A stretch of DNA of 64,000 bases from Phaeotremella fagi. Its lineage: Eukaryota; Basidiomycota; Tremellomycetes; Tremellales; Phaeotremellaceae. The stretch's first letter is position 1. Each line of letters begins with the position of its first letter. The notes under the pieces were generated by a model. The model made no database searches, had not been told where the DNA came from, and saw only the letters and a program-made list of their open reading frames with translations. The translations under genes and the position numbers were made by a program. Location of the stretch: contig BCHU01000004.1 of the NCBI GenBank assembly GCA_001599715.1, forward strand, positions 620,001 through 684,000, in the 5' to 3' direction. Positions 21,404 to 32,446 of this stretch are shown in pieces.

Positions 21404-21856
21404 AGCTTCATGGTATGTATGTCACTGACACTGATACTGACACTGACACTGCTCCTTCTCACCTCTAGATTGTACTTAGATGTAAATTCAATAGATCAAC
21501 TTCAAATAGGTTGACTCAACCAACAACTGACATATAGTTTCCCACGGTGCACATTTGCCACGTTTTCCTTCCCTTAGATTGGCTGGAATCCACTGGCCAC
21601 TGTACTTGTACTTGTAGCATTTCAGTCCCATTTACACCCACTCAAAATCTACATCTATATCTAACCCATTCTCAGTTGACTTTCATTCACAGTTTAAAGG
21701 CTCAAATATCACTCTGCAGAGGAGAATAACTGCATCTCTTACGTACAGGTCAAACAGAATCCATCCATATCAGTGGAACCTCAAACCTTTGATATCCATA
21801 ACAATTGATCTCGACTCACACCTCCTCATAACCTAATTCACACTCAGCTAATCACT
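21404..21856. promoter_or_regulatory. Divergent promoter APN2/CaM kinase
   Basis: A 453-bp gap separates two divergent start codons. It holds an imperfect hexamer repeat near the APN2 end (21422-21451) and a pyrimidine-rich leader before the kinase ATG. No gene or specific factor site is recognised. Confidence 0.4.
21422..21451 (+). repeat. Imperfect CACTGA tandem repeat
   Basis: About five copies of the hexamer CACTGA (one copy reading ATACTGA) lie head to tail just upstream of the APN2 start codon. It is a short microsatellite in the APN2/CaM-kinase divergent promoter. Confidence 0.75.
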
Positions 21857-23897
21857 ATGGCTCAAACAGTCCCATGTCAGGTATGTGTTGCGATCAGCTA
21901 TAGCACATGACGTTGTGATTCTATACCAAGAAAGCTGTTGTAGCTGACATCATTCAATCGTTAGTACAAAACTGGTAAAACCCTTGGCAGGTGAGTCACC
22001 ATCATTCAATTCTGTTCATACGGGATAGGTGGATCAAAGGTCATGCACTGACGCTCACTTAGTGGTACATAGTAAGACATTGCCTAATTCAACTACTCCG
22101 TTCAGCATTCTGACAACATGAAACAGTGCCGTCGTAAAAGAAGCTGTGCACATCAAGGTTGGTAGTTCGTCTTTTGCGATACTGATCCTCCAATAGACAG
22201 GAGAGTATTTCGCATGTAAAGTTTTGAACAAGAAGTTCCTTCTTGTAAGTTGAGACTACTACCATTTACGAGTAAGACACTTGACTTATCCTGACTATAG
22301 GGTCGAGAGCATATGGTGAGAGATTTCCATGGTCAAAAGGCACTCCCACCCATTTACATTGTACAGGTTCGCAATGAAATAGCTATTCTCAAACGTGTAT
22401 CCGCTGGTAACAAGAATATCGTTCGATTACATGATTTTTTCGAGACCAGTCATAATCTATATGTAAGTCTTGGTCGTAATATTTCGTTGCATATTATTGA
22501 CGCTTCTTTAGCTCGTATTTGATCTTTGTACAGGCGGTGAATTGTTTGATAGAATTTGTGCTAGAGGTAGTTACTACGAGAAGTTAGTAAAATACCTCAT
22601 CAACTCCCCTCCAATTACTTACACACCGCAGGGACGCTGCCAATATCATCCGAACCGTTACTTCAGCTGTCAAATATCTACACGACCAAGGAATCGTTCA
22701 TCGAGGTAAGCTGCTTGAGCGCACAGATCTAACCATTTTTCAGATTTAAAGCCCGAGAACATATTGTTCAAATCCAAAGCCGAAGATGCTGATTTGATGT
22801 TGGCTGATTTTGGGGTATGTCCAACATCACTTGGTTATCCAACATGTGTTAATATGTCAACTAACTGTATCAGTTATCGAAAGTGTTGGATGAAGATAAT
22901 TTCTCCATTCTGACTACGACATGCGGAGTGAGTAGATTCCTGCTGGCCTCACTATCTTGATTGACATTTTATTATTAGACTCCCGGTTATATGGCTGTAA
23001 GTGTTTGTCAAGAAACCTCCGGTTCGTAATTAATCGAGACGTTAGCCGGAGATTTTCAAAAAGGCGGGTCATGGTAAACCTGTGGACATTTGGGCTATTG
23101 GCGTCATAACGTATGTGATCCGAACGAGCTGAACTCACCGACTCAAGATATTTCTTACTTTGTGGATACACACCATTTGATCGAGATTCTCAATATGAGG
23201 AAATGCAGGCGATCGTCAAAGCTGATTACAAGTTTGAGCCAGTGAGTTTAATTGTTTTTGGTGCGTTTCAATTTGATCTAAAAGCTTTAGGCGGAATACT
23301 GGGCTGGAGTTTCTGACACAGCTCGAGAATTTGTAAAAGCATGTTTGACAGTTGAACCAGCTAAACGACCAACTGCTGAACAATTACTCCAACATCCATG
23401 GCTACGAGTTGAGGCGGCAACCTTCGTGCCGGACGCAACCAGATCTGATGGAGCAGCTGTCGATCTTTTACCGAACGTTAAAGCTGCTTTCGACGCTAAA
23501 AAGACATGTAGGTTGATTTTCATTAGATCAAGTTTTATGACAATCGGTGATCGATGTTCACCCTGATCTACGGTTGGGTACTACGGCTTAGGAACGCGCT
23601 TACGATTCGTACGTAGTCCGCAGAGCCGTCTTAGGTATGATGGCTGTTCATCGATTACAAGATGGACATGGGAACGCAACGATTGGTGGTCAAACATCTG
23701 CAGAAAAGGAAAAGCTAGTTAAAGAAGTGGAGCAATACAAGAATGAAGCAGCCAACGTGAGTGCAAAAGATAGTCACCCAATCGAGAATTTAAGGTTGAA
23801 CGTTAAATGACTGACTGGTTATTCCTTTTTTGTTCTTGGATATAAACAGGAAGAGGTCAAAGATGTTTTCGCTACATCGTCATCAAATCCCAATTGA
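21857..23897 (+). CDS. CMK1: Calcium/calmodulin-dependent protein kinase (CMK1 type)
   Basis: Seventeen exons from 21857-21880 to 23850-23897 sum to 366 residues in one frame. Kinase landmarks: YKTGKTLGSGTYAVVKEA (glycine loop), FACKVLNKK (ATP lysine), VHRDLKPEN (catalytic loop), ADFGLSK (DFG), TTTCGTPGYMAPE (activation loop with a CaMKK-target Thr), VDIWAIGVITYFLLCGYTPF. After the domain a helical segment with KKTFRRAVLGMMAVHRLQ is the autoinhibitory/calmodulin-binding region of CaMKI-type enzymes. Some exons are tiny: 22063-22071 has 9 nt and encodes part of the glycine loop, 22301-22315 has 15 nt and 22979-22996 has 18 nt. The kinase acts in cytosolic Ca2+ stress signalling. The family is certain; orthology to a particular Cmk paralogue is less so. 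Confidence 0.92.
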
Positions 23898-24926
23898 ACA
23901 TTGTTGGGGTGTCCAAACCCGGTCAAAACTTGACGCTTTTCGGAATGCTCGGGTGGGATTTTTAACAAGGCGTTCTTTAGTGTGACCGAAATCTAAAATC
24001 TAAAATCTTGTTTCTATCTTATTTCCTCTGTTTCTTTGCCTCGGATTTGTGATTTTCTCTCTCTTTCTGTAACTCAAGTACTAAACAGGGTTCAAAAAGC
24101 CTAAGTAAAGGGTTTATTAGATTTAATTAAATTCATTTATCCTTATTTTTTATGTCCGATGATATTTGAGACCTTAAGGTTCCGGTTGTTTTTCGGAATT
24201 GGGTTGTCGTCATTGGTTGCCCACTGTTAATTGAGGGGGATTCCGTCATGTAACTTAAGTGAAGTTGTTGTACGCAAGTCTTATAATCGAATATCGTACA
24301 CTACGATCAGAATTGATCATGGAGTGAAATTGAGCATCGAGAGCTCGATTGTGAAGAAAAAAGAAAACGAAAGAACTCTACGGAAATCGATGTGAAAAGC
24401 GGAAAAGGGAATACACGGACCTCCCTAATCGGTGACTAACCCTGGCGGCTTGTCCGAAACCATAAGTAGTCAGTTAACGATAACGTTAATACATCCTGTG
24501 AGAAAAGAATGAGGATCGTGAGAGAATAATTTCCCGTAACTTGATATAACACTAGAGAACGGAACTGGGTGAAAAAATGGATCTTTACGTTTTCCGTAAG
24601 GTGGTGGCGGAAAGGCCGGTGGCGGACTTGATCCTGCTAGATTCAAAAACTCCTGAACGTGTCGCACGTCCACTTTCTGGTTGATGGGACGAATCGGGAT
24701 GAGCGTTGATCTGGGAGATTCATTTGGTTTGTAAAACTTGCTTTTCCTCATTAGTCAATGAAGAGTCCTCATTGAGGAGGCTCATTTTGTTTGATTATGC
24801 ATTATGATCATTATGTATTCCTGTTATGAGAGTGAGATCAATACCGTTCCATTCGTCGTTTCCTGATGTTCAGCATAGCATTTGAATATCAATCCCATAT
24901 AATCCCAGTATCATCTTCGACTAGAA
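23898..24926. other. Convergent intergenic region, 1.0 kb
   Basis: This is the space between the 3' ends of the kinase gene (+) and the Zn2Cys6 gene (-). It is A+T-rich around 24100-24160. A minus-strand open stretch at 24470-24751 (93 codons, with a Pro-rich patch) is the longest; it has no recognisable domain and no good splice link to a neighbour, so it is not called as a gene. Confidence 0.4.
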
Positions 24927-27126
24927 TCAAAATTCCCAAACTCTTCTCGCGATTTCTGACGTCGAAGCTGAATTCGGCTGATCAGATCCGTTGTTTTTAT
25001 TGCCACTGTTTTTGTTAATGTTGTTGTTACCACTGTTCCATTGATATTGATCCTCACTCGTACTCTGTAAATCATCTGGACGTTGCAGACGTGAATAATT
25101 CGTCGGCGACGTCATTGGAACAGGAGCAGGACCAGAACTAGATGCAGAAGCTGGTGGAGCAGGTGCAAAACGCGGTGGTTGATGTGGAGAGTACTGATGA
25201 GGTGGTGAGATGTTCGATTGAATTTCGTAGCCGTACTGAGGTTGATTTTGGGATTGGGATGTTGGGTTCGATAGATGGAAAGGTGGATGTTCAGGGTATA
25301 CTGATGGAGGTGATGAGTTGATGGTATGCCTGTAATGCGATGAATGTTGATTTTGATAATGATGTTGATGCTGATGCTGATGATGATGATGAGGTTGATA
25401 ATGACCATGACTGTGATGATGAATTGGTGAAGGTGATCGACGTCTTGTCGAACTAGAAGATGAAGATGAGGTTGATGCAACTGCAGTTCTAGGATATGTA
25501 TAAGGTGGTTCTCTCGTGTAAGGATTCGAAATCAACGGGGAAACAGATCCAGATCTAGACCCTGGGTTACCGTACGAACGTTCTTGTCCTCTACTATTCA
25601 GATAAGTTGAAGACCCATGTCCAGAACTACTACTTGTACTGGGGTTGGAATAATTCGTATCAATAGGTGGCAACGTCGTTGGATGCGATGATTTTGATAA
25701 GACATGGGATGACCTTGAATTCTCCCTTTCCCTTTCTCGTTCTCGTTCTCTATCCCTATCCCTTTCTCGATCTCTCATCGCATCCCTAGGTGTACCGACA
25801 AGTGGTAAAAAAGAAATAACCAGATAAACATTTTCGACAGTTTCAGCGTTCCACAAACTTGCACCGAAAGCACCTCCTATATGTAATCTAACGTTGAACA
25901 ATGTAAAACTCGAATTCGAATGTCGAATTCGTAGATCCTGATTGGGATACCAATTACTCATCCCTTCTGCAGGTGATAACAGCTCAAATTCACTTCTATG
26001 CGGTATAGCAGAATGGACTTCACGTCTGGAAGATAGAGGTCGGGGTAACCATTCGACATTGATCAATCTGTTCACTTCGTCGTTTAGGAGTTGGATGTCG
26101 TCTTGATGGACGTAGGTTCTAATGTTCTGATTGATCAATTCGTTAGGATACCATCCGGTTAATGCGAACAATGGCTCTGAAGCTCGAAGAATATTTAAAT
26201 CAGTCGTTGTGAACAAGGTGAAAACTGTTGGTCGCTCCGATCCAGATGTCGTAGTTGGTGAAATTGGTCTTGAACTGTAGTTATATGGTCTCCATGTCGT
26301 ATCAATACTCGATCGAGTTGTTGGGAAAGGTGGTCCAATGGGTTGTTGATTTTTAGGTCTCCCTCGTTTCTTATGCTAAAGTTAGAGAATCAGCAAAAAG
26401 CGTTTCCTAAAAGCACCAAGAAAACTTTTCACTTACAGGAACATCCTCACATTGATCTTCTTTACCCATATTAACACATCTTTTACAAGGTCTAGCGACG
26501 TCACAAGCCAAATGAGCTCTTTTACAAGGTCCACAAGCCGCTGAAACGTTAGCTTTCCCAGTGCGTTTAGTAGGTTCGATATCGGGTGAAGGTGAATGAG
26601 AGAGATTACTTGATGAAGTCGGTGATTTCATTGTGGTACGATTTGATGAAGATGTGGTAGGTAGATTTAAATTCGGAGACGTCGATTTCGATGTCGACGT
26701 CACAGGTGAATCTTGGTTCCTTTTAGTCGTCTCACCAGGCAAACGTGAAGGACCAGCTAGAATCGTTCTAGCACCTGGACCATCGAATGATGAAGGTCTC
26801 GAAGGTAAATTAGGTCTTTCCATGTTTAATTCTTTTTGTTGGAGAATTATTGATGAAATCTGTTGATGGTGGCGTGCACGAGCCTCCAGAATTTCAAAAT
26901 CAAAATGATGAGTGGCTTGTGTAACAACTGTTTGAGGGGGGATGGATTGGAATGAGTCGAGGATTTTGAGGGTGAAGGTCAGGTCGAAAATCAGGTCGGT
27001 CGTGATGGTGGGGATTAAGGCGTTCATTTGATCCGATAAGTAGTTGGTTTGGTTAAGAATTAGGGATTTGATCAGTTTTCTTCTGGATTCATTGTAAAGT
27101 ATGAAATCAAACCAACCTGTTGCCAT
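24927..27126 (-). CDS. Zn2Cys6 transcription regulator with PAS domain (ERT1/RDS2-like)
   Basis: Two exons (26437-27126, 24927-26375) give 712 residues. If translation begins at the second good ATG (26823), the protein loses 101 N-terminal residues. The zinc cluster reads SAACGPCKRAHLACD then RPCKRCVNMGKEDQC, spacing C-x2-C-x6-C-x5-C-x2-C-x8-C. It is followed across the intron by the basic HKKRGRPK tail. A PAS fold follows (TDLNILRASEPLFALTGWYP to YVHQDDIQLLNDEV). This cluster-plus-PAS order is that of Ert1/Rds2-type regulators of gluconeogenesis and non-fermentable carbon use; the metabolic role is inference. The C-terminal half is low complexity: an Arg/Glu/Asp run, then His/Gln-rich and Pro/Ser-rich tracts. 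A 2.3 kb gap upstream is unusually long for this window. Confidence 0.85.
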
Positions 27127-29404
27127 TGAGACCTTTGAATGTCATCAACTTGAAAACATCAATATCACTTCGGATATCCACCTTGGTGTTTTCTGACAAA
27201 ATCACGAATTATTCTTCCTAAGGATATAGGTCCGAACCAATTTTAAATGAGGTGAGTCACAGATGTAGACTACGCAACCGTTTCGTGTACGACAGCTGTT
27301 TCGTCCACGTACTCTTCCTATTTCGTAGTGATTATGGTAACGCTTAATTAAGTAGTGTCGTTGGGTTGTGATGATCACCTAGTTGTATCAAAATACTTAA
27401 GTATGAATTAAGCGACGGTAGGATGCACCCTGTTTGCGTTTTGTTTTCCCAATCGACCAATTTCAATCTTGCCAATCGTAGTTCGATTCGCAAATGGATG
27501 AGGAGATTGAAGCCGGTCTGATGTCTGGTTCGTGATGATGACAGAAAATTAGTTCAGGAACCTAACTAGACTATAACCAGCTTAATAATATAATTGTGAT
27601 AATCGGAAGTGATCACCATGAGATAAGTTAAGTATAACTGATTGAGTGATAGGTGGAGTGGGAGTATAATGATAATTAACTTGTAGTCAATCTTTTTTTT
27701 TTGGGTGATTCGAAAAACAAAAAGTGTTTTTAGTTGATTATAAAGTGATAAGAAAAAAGTAACTTGTACATTGATACGATATCTTTATAAACTAAAAAGA
27801 AAGAGAACCAGATATATCTTAAAGTTTTTTTTTTTCTTCGGGAGGAAGGCCGCCGTTAAAAAAAAAGTAATAAGAATAAACCCCTATAGCCCGAGACTAC
27901 CTAATTACGTCTAACACTTTCAACAATAAACAAGTGTAATAAAAAAACCATAAGTCACTTGTAAAATAAAATTCAGAAAAATGATGTTACGGAAGGTGAC
28001 AAGCCAAACCTTTAGGGTAAGGGTTCTGGTGGCGTTTGTCTAAACAAAAAGAGAAATTGATTATAATTTCTTGGTTCAGGATCTCTGGGTGGAGATTACG
28101 TGCTCTAATTAATTCATTTTTTTATTTTAGCGTTTGGTGGTTCCAAGGAAAATTTCATCATCGTCATCGGGAGTTAAAGTTTATATTATTTTCAAGACGG
28201 CATCTTTGCCAACTTTAAGTTTACAGAGTACATGGATGATCAACAGAACTTGTAATCATTCTTTTTAACGGTAAAAACAACCAAAAGATGAACAAAAAAG
28301 AAGTAAAGAAAACTCATGAGTTCGGTCAAAAGAGTATCCAAAGTCCGTAAAAACCTACCGAAGTGGGCCACACAAAAAGAAAAAAAAGTATCAAACCCCC
28401 CACAAGTAGTACTTCTTCCGATCACAGACAAAGTCAATGTTTATTTGAACCGGTTGCTTTTTGTTCTTTTCAAGGCTAAGCTAATCCAAGGATGCTTTTC
28501 GCCTTTTGTTCTTTTTCCTTGTTAAGGGTAAACCGAAAGAGAACCTATTTCATCGTTTACCTTTTTACCTTACTTCACGGTATCGTGTGGGTACGTTGGA
28601 CATGTGCCCGCATTAAACCAGCCAGCTCCCACGGATAATTAATTCAAGGCAGGTGATTGACCAAGTTACTCTTGGATCTATCCGAATACTCCAATCCAAC
28701 GGTAACTCCGAATTGAGAAACCTCGATGATGTCCTTGGCGATCATTCAATTGTTCAGTGACTAACCACCAGACCTGCCACGGACGCCTACTTGTAGGTGT
28801 TCATGAACGGACACACTGCCACTCAACTTCTGTACTTGTGATCCTCATCTCACTTCAATCAATCTGACTTTGTCTGATATACAAAAGCAAGTTAACAATA
28901 AACGCACAGACAATACCAGACTTGAAAAACGTAAAGTAGTTTGCAGTAAAACCAATTCCGATGGAAGCGCCACTTGATTGAACCAAACCGTCCCCCGATC
29001 CGCCCGTTGCCAGTTTAGAAGATCTTATTAGCTTAAACGTAGATCTGACAAAAAGACTTCCATCCGCCCATGTGCCAAGATTTGAATTTGAATTACTCCC
29101 CATCTCTCATGTCCGTTCTTCTTAGATCCCAGTCGTCCTCGGAACATTCAGTTAAACTTTACTTTACTCATGTCTTAGGTACGAGAAGAATGGTTGTACA
29201 TTGTCTTGGCGACTGAGATTTGAATGACGACGAAGACAATGAGATTCATTTTCGTCCCATTGTTCTTATGTTGTACAATTTATCATGATAGCTACACAGT
29301 AACTGCGATAGTCGTGGCCATCCGGCCATCGTTCGAGTTTATTAACCCGGTCCTATTCCTCCCTAACTTACAACCATCATTTGTTTCTTGAACCTCGTCT
29401 CCTC
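27127..29404. other. Long gene-free region (2.3 kb) upstream of the Zn2Cys6 gene
   Basis: This is the largest gap in the window, between the Zn2Cys6 gene start and the Ku70 stop (both minus strand). It is A+T-rich at 27690-28100 with T-runs and A-runs of 9 or more flanking a short GC-rich hairpin-like core (about 27826-27868). Pyrimidine tracts and several GATCA/TGATCA sites are present. A minus-strand open stretch at 28855-29103 (82 codons, hydrophobic C-terminus) is not convincing. It is most easily read as a long regulatory region or long 5' leader of the regulator gene; a noncoding transcript cannot be excluded. Confidence 0.4.
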
Positions 29405-32171
29405 TCATTTCTTCTTCTTCCCTTCCTTCTCGAATGCTGGCATCAGAAGTTCGATAATGTCTGCTTTCTTACTTTTACCGTTAAGTGAGATACCTGAGAG
29501 GATTTTCCAATCAGTTAACCAAAGTACCAACACAATACAGAAAACACCCAGGGAAAACGCCTCGGATAAACAGCGGAAATTCCCATCATGCCCGCTAGCT
29601 TACCTTTGAACTTTGCCCAGTTCCTTAAATCTGCAACCTTAACCTAAGAAATCTGTCAGCCGTCCGCCGATACAAAGACCGACGTGGACTCACTTTATCG
29701 ATCGTCCCATCCCTATAAGCTCCTGCCACGTCCTCAATATCGTCCGCAGTGACGTTCACAGCCTAAACACGATCTTAGTCTCTCACAACAGTAGCATGCG
29801 AGATCTTACTGCCCGTTTGGTCCCCGTTGACAACTTTTCAATAGCTCTCTCATCCTCATCAATAGCTTCGTTCCACTCTTTCATAAATTCTCCAGCTGCT
29901 TTATGGATCCCAACATATCTAGGTTTAGTTTTATCCTGATATTCAAATGTGGTTTCATCAAAATCTTCTTCAAAAGCTAAAGCTTGTAATTGGGCGTAAT
30001 GATACGCCAAAGCTGTTCGTTAGTTTCGAACGTTAGTCCAACAGAACTTACCTGGATTTGGATACGCCTCTGATCTGTAATGACCCGCTTTGATTTTCAG
30101 ACGTTTAACGATAGTCGACATCAATTTAACCTGTCTCTCCTTGGCTTCATGTCAGTTTAGAACTCTTCCATCACCCTACCTGTTAAATTCTCGGTCATCC
30201 CTCGAGGAGGAGCACGAATATCATCGACGAAAGGTAGAACTATAACGTGGAAGCCAGGAGGTTGATCTTGACCGCCATTCACGAACGTCTCCTCTTGAGG
30301 AATGAGACAACATATTTCGGGTGAGATATTCGTTTTGAAGCGACATAACGCTAATGCATGTCGGTCGAGTTTCAAGCATGAGTTGAGAAGTGCCGCAAAT
30401 GTTCTTTTGGATCCAGTGTAGGTCTGGAATCGTCAGTAAACACAATCAACAAACACGTACGCTCTCATCAGGATACAAAAAGTAAGAATGTTTGATGTTC
30501 TCATCGACAGTCAACTGTTTCGGTGATCGGAATCCAAGTATTTTCACCTCTACTCATCAGTAAACTCATGCATTTCATACTCACGAGGTTCAATACCCAT
30601 GGATTTGAAAGAAGCAATCTCTTCAGCAGTGAATTGAAGCTAGAATCAGCTCAGGATTCTACCAAAAGCTCACCCTCGTTTTAGCCACAATCTTATTGCT
30701 TGGAGTAGATTCAACCTTTTTCTCAGGTAGTTCCTCAACTTCCTCTCCTTCATCCTCCTGCCTTCGTCTTTCCACATCCTTCTCCAAAATCTGATCAGCA
30801 ATTTGTTGTTGCTCAGCTGCATGTTCGTCGGATTCCCACCAGTTAGGCTCAAGGATATTCCTGACCGTCGATTCGTTACCAAATTGATATGCTGTTCCTA
30901 TCTCTTCATCTTTCAGAACTGCACCAGTTTCCTATCGAGTCAGTCGTACGTTAAACTGGAAATCTTACAGCAGAGGTATATTCCGTTTTAGTCAATACTT
31001 CTTCAACAGTTTGCCCACGAAGTCTGACCAGTTTGGGAGCACCTTTGCCCTGCGTTGATACGAGGGAATAGCTAAAGTTAGTTTGAGCATAAGACAGGAT
31101 ACTTACCCACTGACTCCAATTTCTATCTCTCCAATTTTTAACGGTATACTAAATTGTGTTCTCTTGGGGGCATGCCGGATGACCAAATCATTCATAACAT
31201 CAGCGAGTTGAGCCAAACCGTCCAAATCAGGTTCATCCTCCGGTGCGTCATCTTCTCGACCAAGGATATCCTGACTGTCAGCTGTGTACCATCGATGTAG
31301 CTCACATTCCAGTATATCGTTGGGTCAAATCGATGATCTGGGGTATCGATGAAGAACGGATTGATTTTAATGTTGGATTGTAAGAGATCCTATATCGTTA
31401 GTTGGAGGTCTGAATTTTACTCACAGAGTAAACTTGACGAGCAGGTCCACGATGTGTATCACTGGGATCATCGTTATTCGTGACTAAGAATATACGTTGA
31501 TTCCCAACCATCTTTGAACCACTGTGGTTTGTCAATTGTTATACAACGTGTTATACTCACGCATCACGGAATATCAAATTACAAGTCCCAAGGACATCAG
31601 CGATATTCAAATCCGTTTTTCCAGGTGGAAACTTTTGTTCCAAGATATCAGGATCTTCTTCCACGCTATCCATCAATTTGATAATAGATTTAATCTCTTC
31701 GGCGTTGATGGTATGTAAACCTTGATAAACGAATGTCCCGGGTGAATAACTGGTTGATATAGAGGGCTGAATGTGTTTAGAAAATGTTTTCGAGAGATTC
31801 AATCTTAACTCACATTGACGTTGTAAAATAATACCCCGACACTGTCAGCTGGACCGGTTATAACTTTACTTCGTTGAATTTTGACGACGGCTTCGAGAGA
31901 TTGATGAAAAGCGGATTTCCCTTTTATAGTACCTTTTGGATTTTGTTGATCTGGGAAAGGTGTTTGCATGGATGAAGAAGCGTCTATACAGAATAGAATG
32001 TGGTCTCTGGAACTGTAGGCGTACTGTTGAGGGGTGAGTTGTGGATGTTGTTCAACTTGAACTTGAACTTGAACCTACCTCTGATTGATCTAATTGATCT
32101 TCTTCATCATTGTTTTGAAATGAATCCCAAGAGGGTATATCTCTTGGTTTATCACCGTAGTAAGATGACAT
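29405..32171 (-). CDS. KU70: Ku70, DNA end-binding subunit of non-homologous end joining
   Basis: Sixteen exons (first 32079-32171, last 29405-29493) sum to 698 residues. The N-terminal vWA-like domain reads YAYSSRDHILFCIDASSSMQ and then KSAFHQSLEAVVKIQRSKV. The beta-barrel core follows with RTQFSIPLKIGEIEIGVSGYS, ETGAVLKDEEIGTAYQFGNES, SFKSMGIEP and VKILGFRSPKQL. A helical arm (HYRSEAYPNPALAYHYAQLQAL) comes next, and a SAP-like DNA-binding domain closes the protein (KVKVADLRNWAKFKGISL ... SKKADIIELLMPAF). Ku70 with Ku80 threads onto double-strand breaks, recruits ligase IV and also acts at telomeres. The SAP domain separates Ku70 from Ku80. The exon 11/12 junction (donor near 30174) could use two in-frame acceptors one codon apart. 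It diverges from the Josephin gene across 275 bp. Confidence 0.93.
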
Positions 32172-32446
32172 TGTGGTTGAAGAAGGGGGAGGGAAAGTAG
32201 AAGGGGGAGGTTTAGATGTAGTTCAAGAAGATGCACAACAACAGTCCAGTCAACTATGTAAGTTAACAGTATCGTCAATCAACTGGAGCCCCACTTCCTG
32301 TCTACACCCATAAAACACACGTCATTTCTACCCCGCCTTCTATCTACGAGTAAGCTTCCTCGTCTACCACCTCCTCCTCCTCCTCTTGTTGATGCTATAC
32401 GTTTAACTACAACTACAAGTATAACTCTAACCAACGTTAACACAAC

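Noticed and set aside
24470..24751. 93-codon minus-strand ORF with a Pro-rich patch
   Set aside because: No domain, and no donor at the end of the Zn2Cys6 gene that would join it in frame.
25112..25480. His/Ile-rich 122-aa ORF on the minus strand
   Set aside because: It is a frame-shifted reading of the His/Gln-rich low-complexity part of the Zn2Cys6 protein.
25730..25790. Arg/Glu/Asp repeat as a separate satellite
   Set aside because: It is an in-frame codon repeat within the regulator, with interruptions; not an independent element.
28855..29103. 82-codon minus-strand ORF with a hydrophobic C-terminus
   Set aside because: No homology recognised and no convincing promoter or intron context; left as noncoding.
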